DNA of 64,000 bases from DASUPK01 sp963695675. Its GTDB lineage: Bacteria > Actinomycetota > Thermoleophilia > Solirubrobacterales > 70-9. Position numbers and translations under genes: made by a program. The stretch spans positions 620,001-684,000 of the forward strand of contig CAVOGY010000005.1 of NCBI GenBank assembly GCA_963695675.1, in the 5' to 3' direction. The notes beneath the pieces were generated by a model that was given only the letters and a program-made list of their open reading frames with translations, had not been told where the DNA came from and did no database searches. Positions 25,576 to 36,522 of the stretch are shown here, one piece after another. Position 1 is the first letter of the stretch. Every line of letters begins with the position of its first letter.

Positions 25576-26247
25576 CTAGCGGCCCCCTCCGTCCTGGTCG
25601 GTGACCTCGGAGCGGTAACCCTCGGGCATGACCTCGCCCTTGTTGATCCAGCACTTCACGCCGATGCGGCCGGTGGTGGTGCGCGCCTCGGTGAAGCCGT
25701 AGTCGATGTCAGCGCGCAGCGTGTGGAGCGGGACACGGCCGTCCGAGTACCCCTCCGTCCGCGCCATCTCCGCCCCGCCGAGCCTGCCAGAAACCTGGAC
25801 CTTCACTCCCTGTGCCCCAGAGCGCATCGCGGAGGTCAGGGCGCGCTTCATAGCGCGGCGGAAGGCGACGCGGTTCTGAAGCTGCTCTGCGATCGACTGC
25901 GCGACCAGCTTGGCGTCGAGCTCCGGTCGCTTGATCTCCTTGATGTTGACCCTGACCGGCTTTCCGGTGAGCTTGTGGAGCTCACGGCGCAGCGCGTCAA
26001 CCTCGGTTCCCGACTTGCCGATCACGATCCCGGGGCGGGCGGTCGAGATGTCCACCTCGACCTCGCCGGAGCCCTTCTTGATTGTGATCTCGGAGAGGCC
26101 GGCATGCGAGAGCTTGTTCTCGATGTGGGACCGGATCGCCAGGTCCTCGTTCAGGTAATCCGCGAAGTCGCGCTCGTTGAACCAGTTCGACTTCCAGTCG
26201 TGGATGTACCCGACCCGGAAGCCCTCTGGATGGATCTTCTGTCCCAT
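25576..26247 (-). CDS. rpsC: 30S ribosomal protein S3
   Basis: 223 aa, standard. GQKIHPEGFRVGYIHDWKSN start, KH domain with GSGEVEVDISTARPGIVIGK, and C-terminal GRIGVKCWINKGE. S3 forms the mRNA entry tunnel with helicase activity. No long tail here. Confidence 0.98.
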   Translation of the reverse strand: MGQKIHPEGFRVGYIHDWKSNWFNERDFADYLNEDLAIRSHIENKLSHAGLSEITIKKGSGEVEVDISTARPGIVIGKSGTEVDALRRELHKLTGKPVRVNIKEIKRPELDAKLVAQSIAEQLQNRVAFRRAMKRALTSAMRSGAQGVKVQVSGRLGGAEMARTEGYSDGRVPLHTLRADIDYGFTEARTTTGRIGVKCWINKGEVMPEGYRSEVTDQDGGGR

Positions 26248-26254
26248 ACGCTGG

Positions 26255-26965
26255 CTACTCCTCCGGTGTCAGCGCCACGGCGATGTGGCTGGTTCGCTTG
26301 TTGATCCGCGTCGCACGTCCGAGCGCGCGCGGCCGGTAGCGGCGCAGCGTCGGTCCCTCGTCGACGTGGATGTCCTTGATCAGAAGGTCGTCGGCGACCA
26401 GGTCGTGATTGGCCTCCGCGTTGGCGGCGGCGGAGTCGATCAGCTTGCGGATGTCCTGCGCGGCGCTGCGGGTGGAGAAGCGCAGCAGGGCCCGCGCGTC
26501 ATCGATGGGGAGTCCCCGGACCTGGTCGGCAACCAGGCGCGCCTTGCGCGGTGCCACGCGCACGAAGCGGGCGCGCGCGTTGACGACGAGCCGCTCGGGT
26601 GCCTCCTTCTTCGCCCTGGGCTTTGGCTTCGCCTTCGTCTCGGCCTTCGGCTGAGTCTCCGCCTTGGACTCGGCTGGCGCCTTCCTGGCGGCCGGCTTCT
26701 TCGCGGGAGCCTTCCTCGCGGCTGGCTTCCTGGCCGTCGAGGTCTTGGAGGCCCCCTCGTCGGCGGTCTTGGAGGTTGCCTCGGCTGCGCCCTTGCCCCG
26801 GGTGGCGGTCTCCTTTTTCGGCTTCGCCGCGGGCTTGCGTGCCCGCGAGCCGCCTCCGGAGCTCGCCGTTGATCCGGCGGCCGTGTTTGTGGCCGCCGAC
26901 TTTTTTCTGCTCGCCGGCTTCCTGGCGGGCTTCTTCTGCTGCTCGGTGTCCTTCTTCTCAGCCAT
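26255..26965 (-). CDS. rplV: 50S ribosomal protein L22 with Lys/Ala-rich N-terminal extension
   Basis: 236 aa against about 110-120. The L22 core is the last 110 residues (VVNARARFVRVAPRKARLVA to INKRTSHIAVAL), whose hairpin lines the exit tunnel. The first 125 residues are Lys, Ala, Pro and Thr-rich with repeated KPAARKAPA units, resembling histone H1 or HupB tails. ATG 26965 overlaps the rpsS stop, which supports the long start. Confidence 0.96.
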   Translation of the reverse strand: MAEKKDTEQQKKPARKPASRKKSAATNTAAGSTASSGGGSRARKPAAKPKKETATRGKGAAEATSKTADEGASKTSTARKPAARKAPAKKPAARKAPAESKAETQPKAETKAKPKPRAKKEAPERLVVNARARFVRVAPRKARLVADQVRGLPIDDARALLRFSTRSAAQDIRKLIDSAAANAEANHDLVADDLLIKDIHVDEGPTLRRYRPRALGRATRINKRTSHIAVALTPEE

Positions 26966-27246
26966 CACTCTCTCTCCGAGGCGCTGCCGGCGCCCGAGTG
27001 GGCACGGAAGGTCCGGGTCGGAGCGAACTCGCCGAGCTTGTGGCCGACCATCGACTCCGAGACGTAGACCGGCACGTGCTTGCGCCCGTCGTGAACGGCA
27101 ATCGTGTGGCCGACCATCTCGGGAAAGATGGTCGAGTGACGCGACCATGTCTTGAGCATCTGCTTCTGACCCGACTCGTTCATCGCATTGACGCGCTTCA
27201 TGAGCCGCTCCTCGGCCCACGGTCCCTTCTTCGTCGAACGTCCCAT
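26965..27246 (-). CDS. rpsS: 30S ribosomal protein S19
   Basis: 93 aa, standard. MGRSTKKGPWAEERLMKRVN and HSTIFPEMVGHTIAVHDGRK are diagnostic. S19 pairs with S13 in the head and bridge B1a. 11 bp after rplB. Confidence 0.98.
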   Translation of the reverse strand: MGRSTKKGPWAEERLMKRVNAMNESGQKQMLKTWSRHSTIFPEMVGHTIAVHDGRKHVPVYVSESMVGHKLGEFAPTRTFRAHSGAGSASERE

Positions 27247-27257
27247 CAGATCTACTC

Positions 27258-28097
27258 CTACTTCCTCTTCCCTCGGCGCCGGCCGCGCACGATCAGCCCG
27301 TCCGAGCTCTTGCCCTTCTTGCGAGTCCTGTAGCCGAGCGTCGGCTTGCCCCAGGGGGTTACGGGATGGCCGCCCGGCGTGTGATGGGCCTCGCCCCCGC
27401 CATGCGGATGGTCGACCGGGTTCATGGCGACGCCACGCGTTTGCGGGCGCTTCCCCTTGTGCCGGTTCCGGCCGGCCTTGCCGATCTTGACGTTCTGGTG
27501 CTCGGCGTTCGAGAGCGTCCCGACGGTCGCGCGGCACTCGCCGCGAACCATGCGCACTTCGGTGGAGGGCAGCCGCAGGCTCACCATCGGCCCCTCCTTG
27601 GCGACCACCTGGATCGCCGTCCCGGCCGCCCTCCCGAGCCGACCACCCTGCCCGGGCACCAGTTCGACGTTGTGGACGACGGTGCCCGTCGGGATGCGGG
27701 CCAGCGGGAGCGAGTTCCCGGGCGCGATGTCCGCGCCCTCCCCCGAGACGACCTGCGCGCCGACGCGCAGGCCCTGCGGAGCGAGGATGTAGCGCTTGTC
27801 CCCGTCTGCGTAGTTGAGCAGCGCGATGCTCGCGGAGCGGTTGGGGTCGTACTCGATGGAGGCAACGCGGGCGGGCACCCCGTCCTTGGTGCGCTTGAAG
27901 TCGATGTGCCGGTAGCGGCGCTTGGCGCTGCCCCCGCGGTGGCGCGCGGTGATCCGGCCTGCGGAGTTGCGCCCGCCGGACGAGCTCTTGCCCTTGGTGA
28001 GGTTCTTGTTGGGCACCGATCCGGTGAGCTCCTCACGCACGGGATAGGTGCCGAAGCGCCTGCCGGGGCTGGTTGGTCGTGTCTTGCGGTTAGCCAT
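27258..28097 (-). CDS. rplB: 50S ribosomal protein L2
   Basis: 279 aa, standard. The central RHRGGSAKRRYRHIDFKR and the C-terminal MNPVDHPHGGGEAHH (with the conserved His near the peptidyl transferase centre) are intact. Its ribosome-binding region GAAAGGCGG lies within inverted repeat copy B, which ends 2 nt from the start codon. Confidence 0.99.
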   Translation of the reverse strand: MANRKTRPTSPGRRFGTYPVREELTGSVPNKNLTKGKSSSGGRNSAGRITARHRGGSAKRRYRHIDFKRTKDGVPARVASIEYDPNRSASIALLNYADGDKRYILAPQGLRVGAQVVSGEGADIAPGNSLPLARIPTGTVVHNVELVPGQGGRLGRAAGTAIQVVAKEGPMVSLRLPSTEVRMVRGECRATVGTLSNAEHQNVKIGKAGRNRHKGKRPQTRGVAMNPVDHPHGGGEAHHTPGGHPVTPWGKPTLGYRTRKKGKSSDGLIVRGRRRGKRK

Positions 28098-28099
28098 TA

Positions 28100-28180
28100 G
28101 ATGACCGCCTTTCTCGCGGAGTGCGACTGGGGGCGGCCATGGCCGTCATCCAGGTGTGCTCTGCGAGGAAGGCGGTCATC
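28100..28180. repeat. Inverted repeat filling the rplW-rplB gap (copy B)
   Basis: 81 bp. Left arm GATGACCGCCTTTCTCGCGG; reverse complement of the right arm GATGACCGCCTTCCTCGCAG, so 18 of the first 20 positions pair. The centre is the palindrome GGCCATGGCC, flanked by CTGGGGGCG and CCAGGTGTGC, the same blocks found in copy A (16541-16704). The element fills the gap except for a few bases on each side. Confidence 0.8.
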
Positions 28181-28183
28181 TCA

Positions 28184-28480
28184 CTAGCCCTCCACCGCCG
28201 CGCCCTCGAACAGCTCGATCCGCTCGCCGGGGGCCAGCTGGACCACGGCCTTCTTCCACGAACGGGATCGGCCGGAGTGCAGACCGCGCCGCTTCGGCTT
28301 CGACTTCACCGTGGAGGTCCGGACCGCGCGCACATTGACGTCGAAGATCTCCTCGACGGCGTGCGCGATCTGAAGTTTGTGGGCCCGGTCGTGCACCCGG
28401 AACGTGTACTTGCCCTCCCCCATCAGCGCGTAGCTCTTCTCCGAGACCACCGGCCGGACGATCACCTGGCGAGCGTCCAT
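28184..28480 (-). CDS. rplW: 50S ribosomal protein L23
   Basis: 98 aa. DARQVIVRPVVSEKSYAL and KYTFRVHDRAHKLQI are typical; L23 is the docking site for trigger factor and SRP. ATG 28480 overlaps the rplD stop (TAATG). Confidence 0.97.
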   Translation of the reverse strand: MDARQVIVRPVVSEKSYALMGEGKYTFRVHDRAHKLQIAHAVEEIFDVNVRAVRTSTVKSKPKRRGLHSGRSRSWKKAVVQLAPGERIELFEGAAVEG

Positions 28481-29184
28481 TACACGGCCCTCCCTTTGAG
28501 CTCCTCGAGGGCCGCCTCGGAGACGACCAGCGAAGTTGCGCCCATCACGTCCGCGACCCCGGCGGCGTCCGCCAGGGCGACGCTGACCCCCTCGATGTTG
28601 CGGAAGCTCTTCGCGACGGCCTCCTCCTCGTCCGTGATCACGATCAGGGTCGGCGCGTCTCCCCCCCACTTCTGCAGCGCGGTGGCCGCCTGCTTGGTGG
28701 CCGGCTCGCCGAAGGCGGAGCCGTCCAGGACCGCGACCGAGCCGCGCTCGGCGTGGACGGTGAGGGCGGCGCGCAGCGCCTTGCGGCGCGCTTTGCGATT
28801 CACCTTGACGGTGTAGCGCCGCGGTTTCGGGCCGAACGCCGCTCCGCCGCCGTAGCGGTGCGGCACGCTCAGTGCCCCGGCGCGAGCGCGGCCGGTGCCC
28901 TTCTGGCGCCAGGCCTTCGCGGTCGTCATCGCCACCTCGCCACGGGTGAGGCTCGAGTGCGTTCCCCTGCGACGCGCGGCGAGGTCGGCGCGGGCGGCCT
29001 CATGGACGAGCGCCTCGTGGAACGGCTCGGCGAAGAGCTCCTTCGGGAGGTCGGCCTGTGTGCGAGGGCGCGCGCCAGCGCGACCCGTTTTATGCAGCTC
29101 GAGGACCGGAGCCTTGATCCCGGCGGCCTTCGTACCCGAGCTGGCTTTCGTGCTGGAGGTGGACCTCGAAGCGGCCTCAGCCAT
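28480..29184 (-). CDS. rplD: 50S ribosomal protein L4
   Basis: 234 aa, slightly long because of a 25-residue Ser/Thr/Ala-rich N-terminus. The core has THSSLTRGEVAMTTAKAWRQ and KGTGRARAGALSVPHRYGGG, the loop reaching into the exit tunnel. In gamma-proteobacteria L4 also represses the S10 operon; no such leader was identified. Overlaps rplC by 8 bp. Confidence 0.97.
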   Translation of the reverse strand: MAEAASRSTSSTKASSGTKAAGIKAPVLELHKTGRAGARPRTQADLPKELFAEPFHEALVHEAARADLAARRRGTHSSLTRGEVAMTTAKAWRQKGTGRARAGALSVPHRYGGGAAFGPKPRRYTVKVNRKARRKALRAALTVHAERGSVAVLDGSAFGEPATKQAATALQKWGGDAPTLIVITDEEEAVAKSFRNIEGVSVALADAAGVADVMGATSLVVSEAALEELKGRAV

Positions 29185-29920
29185 TGCTTCGCACCTCCAC
29201 GGTCGCGTTCTTGCCGCCCGGCACCGAACCGCGAATGAGCAGCAGGTTGCGCTCCGTATCGACCTCGACGACGTGGGCCCCGCGCTGGGTGACCCGCCGA
29301 GAGCCCATCTGCCCCGGCATGCCCATCCCTTTGAAGACGCGGGCGGGATCGGCGCTCGCCCCGACCGAGCCGGGGGCACGGACATTGTGGGAGCCGTGGG
29401 TCTCGGGACCCCGGCTGAAGTTGTGCCGCTTGATCGTGCCCTGAAAGCCCTTGCCGATCGAGACCGCCGAGACCTTCACCCGCTGGCCGGGCTCGAAGCT
29501 CGCCACGGTCACCTCCTCGCCGACCTTCACTTCAGAAGGCGCGTGCTCGGCTTCGGCCGCCTCATCATCGGAAGCCTTGGAATCCGCCTCGCCTGCGGGC
29601 GCGTCAACCTCCTGGGGCGCCTCGGCCCCGCCGCTGCCGGCTGCACCGGTCGTCGTGACCTCGGCGTCGCGAAACTCGACCAGGGTGCGCATCGCGGGCG
29701 CCCCCGCCTTCTTCAGGTGACCGAGCTCGGCCTTGGTCAGCTTGTTCTCGGGGGTGACGGGATCGGCCGCCAGCTGAACGGCGTCATAGCCGTCGCGGCC
29801 GGTCCTGCGGATCGCGGTCACCTTGTTCGGTGCGGCCTCGATCACGGTCACCGGAACGGCCGTGCCGTCCTCAAGGAAGACGCGGGTCATGCCGAGCTTC
29901 TTGCCGACGATCGCGCTCAC
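29177..29920 (-). CDS. rplC: 50S ribosomal protein L3 with acidic internal insertion
   Basis: 247 aa against about 205-215. GKKLGMTRVFLEDGTAVPVT begins the fold and KGFQGTIKRHNFSRGPETHG is the conserved rRNA-binding stretch. Between LVEFRDAEV and KVGEEVTVASF lies an extra 45-residue Gly/Ala/Glu/Asp block. Its centre is coding repeat R2 (29546-29623), shared with the S17 extension. The insertion point corresponds to a surface loop in other L3 proteins (inference from sequence position). Overlaps rpsJ by 4 bp. Confidence 0.97.
   Translation of the reverse strand: MSAIVGKKLGMTRVFLEDGTAVPVTVIEAAPNKVTAIRRTGRDGYDAVQLAADPVTPENKLTKAELGHLKKAGAPAMRTLVEFRDAEVTTTGAAGSGGAEAPQEVDAPAGEADSKASDDEAAEAEHAPSEVKVGEEVTVASFEPGQRVKVSAVSIGKGFQGTIKRHNFSRGPETHGSHNVRAPGSVGASADPARVFKGMGMPGQMGSRRVTQRGAHVVEVDTERNLLLIRGSVPGGKNATVEVRSNG
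29546..29623 (-). repeat. Coding repeat R2, copy in rplC insertion
   Basis: 78 bp, about 69 identities with 24718-24795 in rpsQ, same frame. It makes up most of the extra acidic block in L3. Confidence 0.8.
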
Positions 29921-30237
29921 AATCGGATCTCCACGTCGACGCCGGCGGGAAGCGTCTCCATCCGCTGCAGCTCGTCGACCGTCTTGGGGGTGGGCTGGTG
30001 GATGTCGATCAGCCGCTTGTGCGTGCGGATCTCGAAGTGCTCGCGCGAGTCCTTGTCCTTGAACGGAGAGCGGATCACCACGTAGACGTGCTTGTCGGTC
30101 GGCAGCGGAATCGGGCCGGCAACGGTCGCGCCGGTCCGCTCGGCGGTACCAACGATCTCCTGGGCAGCCCGGTCTATGGCGTCGTGGTCGTACGCCTTGA
30201 GCCGGATTCTGATTTTTCCCGATGTGAGTGAAGCCAC
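29917..30237 (-). CDS. rpsJ: 30S ribosomal protein S10 / NusE
   Basis: 106 aa. GKIRIRLKAYDHDAIDRAAQ and KHVYVVIRSPFKDKDSREHF are the family core. S10 also acts as NusE in antitermination and links NusG to the ribosome. GTG start. First gene of the S10 operon; 165 bp separates it from tuf. Confidence 0.98.
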   Translation of the reverse strand: MASLTSGKIRIRLKAYDHDAIDRAAQEIVGTAERTGATVAGPIPLPTDKHVYVVIRSPFKDKDSREHFEIRTHKRLIDIHQPTPKTVDELQRMETLPAGVDVEIRL

Positions 30238-30246
30238 TTTGCCGGT

Positions 30247-30272
30247 TCTCGTTCTGGTCTCTCGTTCTGGTC
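30247..30272. repeat. Tandem 13 bp duplication in the rpsJ leader
   Basis: The unit TCTCGTTCTGGTC occurs twice in direct succession just upstream of the rpsJ start (the transcript reads GACCAGAACGAGA twice). It is short and lies within the 5' untranslated region; no known binding site was recognised. Confidence 0.75.
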
Positions 30273-30373
30273 TCTTCGCGCAGTCAGGGCGCCGCCCCGG
30301 TTGCAGTAGGGCCGCGCCCTGGTCGTATGTCTTGCAGTTGTCGCGACCCTTGCTATCGAGAGCCGCACTGAGA

Positions 30374-30395
30374 ACGGGCCCCCGAGGGGGCCCGT
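30374..30395 (-). terminator. Terminator-like hairpin after tuf
   Basis: Perfect 10 bp stem ACGGGCCCCC / GGGGGCCCGT with a 2-base loop, starting 8 bp after the tuf stop. The T-run after it is short (GTTCTC), so termination may be partial. It separates the str genes from the S10 operon. Confidence 0.75.
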
Positions 30396-30402
30396 CTAAG
30401 AG

Positions 30403-31587
<1,185 letters not shown>

Positions 31588-31727
31588 CTCGCTCCTTTGG
31601 GGTTCTAGTTGGTGTGTCTCTGAGTGCTTTGTCTTGGCCCGGCTTCGCCCTATTCGGCGGCCACAAACCCCGCCGCCGGATCAACGACCAACCTGGGGAA
31701 TATAGCCAGCAAGCGTGGGCTCTGGGC

Positions 31728-33842
<2,115 letters not shown>

Positions 33843-33910
33843 GGATCCTGTCGTTCGTACTGGCGTGAGGGAGAGGCGGAACGGTTAGTCTGAGTTCGGA
33901 ATTCGCGCAG

Positions 33911-33931
33911 AAAAAAGGCCCTTGCGGGCCC
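33911..33931 (-). terminator. Intrinsic terminator/attenuator in the fusA leader
   Basis: On the minus strand a 5 bp GC stem (GGCCC/GGGCC, loop GCAA) is followed by six T residues, the cleanest hairpin-plus-T-run in the window. It lies 69 bp before the fusA start, downstream of a possible promoter. It could stop antisense read-through from rpsG, or act as an attenuator for fusA-tuf. Confidence 0.65.
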
Positions 33932-34038
33932 GAGCACAAACGTCTCTTACGACCCGAACTGCTCCTATGTCGCGCCGTTCTCCATCGAAACGGTTAACGC
34001 CCACGGCCCCCTCTTGGGGGAGTCCTGAGCGACGGATG

Positions 34039-34047
34039 ATGATAGCA
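34039..34047 (-). promoter_or_regulatory. Possible extended -10 promoter for fusA
   Basis: TGCTATCAT on the minus strand: an extended -10 (TG-n-TATCAT, five of six). No good -35 is visible. Transcription would start near 34031 and give a leader of about 190 nt holding a CCCCC/GGGGG hairpin and the terminator-like element. Similar TGCTACCAT lies before rpmJ. Confidence 0.35.
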
Positions 34048-34052
34048 GCGGC

Positions 34053-35009
34053 ATGATGGCTCCCAGGAAGGGAATCCGCCGCGGGCTGGGACGCCGCAAG
34101 AAGTCCCGCGACCGCCTCGAGGAGCTCACCGAGCGCACCCGCCGCGAAGCTCGCGCGATGAGCCGGCGGCGGCGCGCCGAGGCACGGCGGGCTGTCCGTC
34201 CGGAGGTCGACATCGGCGTCAGGCTCAAGGGCGCGGCCTACGAGACGCGCCGTAGGCTGCGACCACTGGGCGCGCCGGTCGCGGCCCTCTTCTCCTGGTT
34301 CGGCCCCTTCATCAGCCGCGCGCTGCTCTTCGTGATCCAGCTGGTGGCGGCGCTGATCGCATTGATCCTGGAGATCGGCCAGATCGTGGTCGGATGGGTC
34401 GCCGGAGCGGTCTATGGCGGGGCGTTGGTGCTCGTGGAGGCCGCACGTCGGCACGTCACCCCCCGGTCGACCGCCGCGTTCGTCGGTGTCGCGGCCGGCG
34501 TCGGACTCGGGGTCTCGCAGTTCTTCGACTATCACGGCGTCGAGGTGGACGCCCCGGGCTATGCGGGACGGCTCGGCGCCGAGGTGCCCGTTCCCATCAC
34601 CGGGACCGAGACGGCCGGGAGCGCTCATCTCTGGCTGCTTCTCCCGGTCGCGGCCGTCGCGGTGCTGCTGGTCCTTGCCACCTATCGCGGGCGGCCGCGG
34701 CTGGCCGGGGCGGTCTCGCTCTGCGGCGTGATCGGCATCGCGATCGCGATCGCGATCGACCTTCCTCAGGGACTCGATGCCGGTCGGGCTGGGCTGGCGT
34801 TCACTGGTACCCAGGCGGTGCTGCTCGAGGGATTCTGGGCCGAGGTCGCCTGCTCCGCCGTCCTCATCCTCAGTGGCGGACTGCTCGCCCTCTACTCTCG
34901 GCGTGTGAGAGGCGAGGCGAGACAGAGTGACCGATCCGGTGGGGACATACGGCGCTCGCCCCACCAGGAGGTCGGTGGAATCCCGCCGGGCCTCCAGGCG
35001 GGGTCGTGA
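34053..35009 (+). CDS. Multi-pass membrane protein, paralogue of next gene
   Basis: 318 aa, unknown family. The first 65 residues are strongly basic (Arg-rich, RRGLGRRKKSRDRLEELTER). Two closely spaced hydrophobic segments (about 70-125) precede a four-helix module: a helix ending LGVSQFFDYHGVEVDAPG, an extracellular loop, LWLLLPVAAVAVLLVLATYR, a third helix ending AIDLPQG, and GFWAEVACSAVLILSGGLLA. The same module, with the same landmarks, forms the next gene. It sits on the opposite strand between rpsG and fusA, and overlaps its partner by 4 bp (GTGA). Confidence 0.75.
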   Translation: MMAPRKGIRRGLGRRKKSRDRLEELTERTRREARAMSRRRRAEARRAVRPEVDIGVRLKGAAYETRRRLRPLGAPVAALFSWFGPFISRALLFVIQLVAALIALILEIGQIVVGWVAGAVYGGALVLVEAARRHVTPRSTAAFVGVAAGVGLGVSQFFDYHGVEVDAPGYAGRLGAEVPVPITGTETAGSAHLWLLLPVAAVAVLLVLATYRGRPRLAGAVSLCGVIGIAIAIAIDLPQGLDAGRAGLAFTGTQAVLLEGFWAEVACSAVLILSGGLLALYSRRVRGEARQSDRSGGDIRRSPHQEVGGIPPGLQAGS

Positions 35010-35593
35010 GAAGACTTCCCGGTACCGAGACGCTGCTCGTGCTCGCCTGCGCCGCGGCCGCGGCGATGCTCGGTGCCTCGCAGTTCACGGACCTCTTCCA
35101 CCTCACCCCTCCCGGCGGCGAGGCGCTGAAGGCGATCGACGCCGCGGATCAGCATGGCTACGCGACGCTGGTGCTCGCGATCTTCGCGCTGATCCTGATC
35201 GTCGTGATGATCGCGGCCCGCGGTCAGCCGCTCGCTCAGATAGCCGCCGTCGCGGTCGCGGTCTGCGGCTTGGTCGCCCTGCTGATCTTCCTGATCGGCG
35301 ACCTGCCCGACGTCAACAAGATCGGCACGCTCGACGACCCGCGCCAGTCGTTCATCGACGCCGAGGCAAAGCCGGTCGCAGGTTTCTGGCTCGAGCTGGT
35401 CGGCTCGCTGGTCCTCACCGTCTGTGGGGCTGCGCTCGCCACGATGAGTCGCGGCGCGACGAGCCCGACCGAGCTTCACGGCGGCCGTTCCCACGAGAAC
35501 TCACTGTCGGAGAGGGGCGAGGGCTCACCCCGCGTCCCGTCGCAGTCAGCGCCTCTCGTTCGAACGCGGGAGCGGCGCCGCTACCAGCGGTAG
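35006..35593 (+). CDS. Four-helix membrane protein, paralogue of previous gene
   Basis: 195 aa. Helices near 8-30, 55-73, 78-100 and 128-150. Landmarks shared with the preceding protein: LGASQFTDLFHLTPPG after helix 1, RGQP before helix 3, IGDLPDVN after helix 3 and GFWLELVGSLVLTVCGAALA as helix 4. Tandem duplication is the simple explanation. The C-terminal 40 residues are polar. GTG start overlapping the previous stop; its end overlaps the convergent rpsG by 13 bp. No function can be assigned. Confidence 0.75.
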   Translation: MRRLPGTETLLVLACAAAAAMLGASQFTDLFHLTPPGGEALKAIDAADQHGYATLVLAIFALILIVVMIAARGQPLAQIAAVAVAVCGLVALLIFLIGDLPDVNKIGTLDDPRQSFIDAEAKPVAGFWLELVGSLVLTVCGAALATMSRGATSPTELHGGRSHENSLSERGEGSPRVPSQSAPLVRTRERRRYQR

Positions 35594-36051
35594 TGCGCGA
35601 AGGCCTTATTGGCCTGCGCCATGCGGTAGATGTCGTCCTTTCGCTTCCAGGCGTTGCCCTGCTGCTTCGAAGCGTCGAGGATCTCGTTGGCGAGCCGCTC
35701 GGGCATCGACTTCTCGCCGCGTGCGCGGGCGAACTCGACCAGCCAGCGAATCGCCAGCGTGCGGGCGCGCCTCGCCGGGACCTCCACGGGCACCTGATAA
35801 GTGGCGCCGCCGACGCGGCGTGAGCGCACCTCCAGGACGGGGGTGAGCTGCTTGATCGCTCCCTCGAGTTCCTCCACGGGGTTGTTTCCCGTCCGTTCGC
35901 CGACCAGAGCGAGCGCGTCGTAGGTGATCTGCTCCGCGAGCGACTTCTTGCCGTCGCTCATCACCTTGTTGATCAGCTGCTGGACCAGCCGGCTCCTGTA
36001 GACGGAGTCAGGCTCGAGCAGCCTGATGGTGGCCTGGTTGCGGCGCGGCAT
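35581..36051 (-). CDS. rpsG: 30S ribosomal protein S7
   Basis: 156 aa, standard. MPRRNQATIRLLEPDSVYRS and GVRRVGGATYQVPVEV-type sequence (SRRVGGATYQVPVEVPARRA) are diagnostic. S7 nucleates the 30S head and contacts the E-site tRNA. Directly adjacent to rpsL; its 3' end overlaps the convergent membrane-protein gene by 13 bp. Confidence 0.98.
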   Translation of the reverse strand: MPRRNQATIRLLEPDSVYRSRLVQQLINKVMSDGKKSLAEQITYDALALVGERTGNNPVEELEGAIKQLTPVLEVRSRRVGGATYQVPVEVPARRARTLAIRWLVEFARARGEKSMPERLANEILDASKQQGNAWKRKDDIYRMAQANKAFAHYRW

Positions 36052-36447
36052 CTAGCTGGCCTTCACTCCGTAGAGTGAGCGGCCCTGCTTGCGGTCGGAC
36101 ACGCCTGCGGCGTCCAGGGCTCCGCGCACGACCTTGTAGCGCACGCCTGGGAGATCCTTGACCCGGCCGCCTCGGACGAGGACGACGGAGTGCTCCTGCA
36201 GGTTGTGCCCCTCCCCCGGGATGTAGCTCGTCACCTCGAGCCCGTTGGTGAGCCTGACCCTGGCGATCTTGCGAAGGGCCGAGTTCGGCTTCTTCGGCGT
36301 CACGGTCGCCACACGGGTGCATACGCCACGTCGCTGCGGCGCGGCGACCCGCTTCTTGCGCCCCTGGCCGGACTTCAGTCCCGGCGTCGACATCTTCTTC
36401 TTCTTGTGGGTTCGCCCCTTGCGAACGAGCTGATTGGTGTTAGGCAC
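36052..36447 (-). CDS. rpsL: 30S ribosomal protein S12
   Basis: 131 aa from GTG 36447. The streptomycin-site loops TPKKPNSALRK and GGRVKDLPGVRYKVVRG are wild-type (both lysines present). S12 governs decoding accuracy. A 15 bp perfect hairpin (GCGGCC-GAA-GGCCGC, 36462-36476) lies just upstream. A possible -10 TACCAT (36461-36456) ends 8 nt before the start codon, which would make the message leaderless. Confidence 0.98.
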   Translation of the reverse strand: MPNTNQLVRKGRTHKKKKMSTPGLKSGQGRKKRVAAPQRRGVCTRVATVTPKKPNSALRKIARVRLTNGLEVTSYIPGEGHNLQEHSVVLVRGGRVKDLPGVRYKVVRGALDAAGVSDRKQGRSLYGVKAS

Positions 36448-36522
36448 GGCGGCGAATGGTAGCGGCCGAAGGCCGCCGCGCCGGGTGGCGAAGCACCGAA
36501 CTCTGTCCGTAATCTGATCCCG

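Noticed and set aside
26655..26940. Lys/Ala-rich N-terminus of L22 as a separate histone-like gene
   Set aside because: It is in frame with the L22 core without an internal stop, and the start overlaps the rpsS stop as expected for the operon.
36456..36461. Leaderless rpsL promoter with TACCAT as -10
   Set aside because: No -35 or TG extension supports it; kept only as a remark in the rpsL entry.
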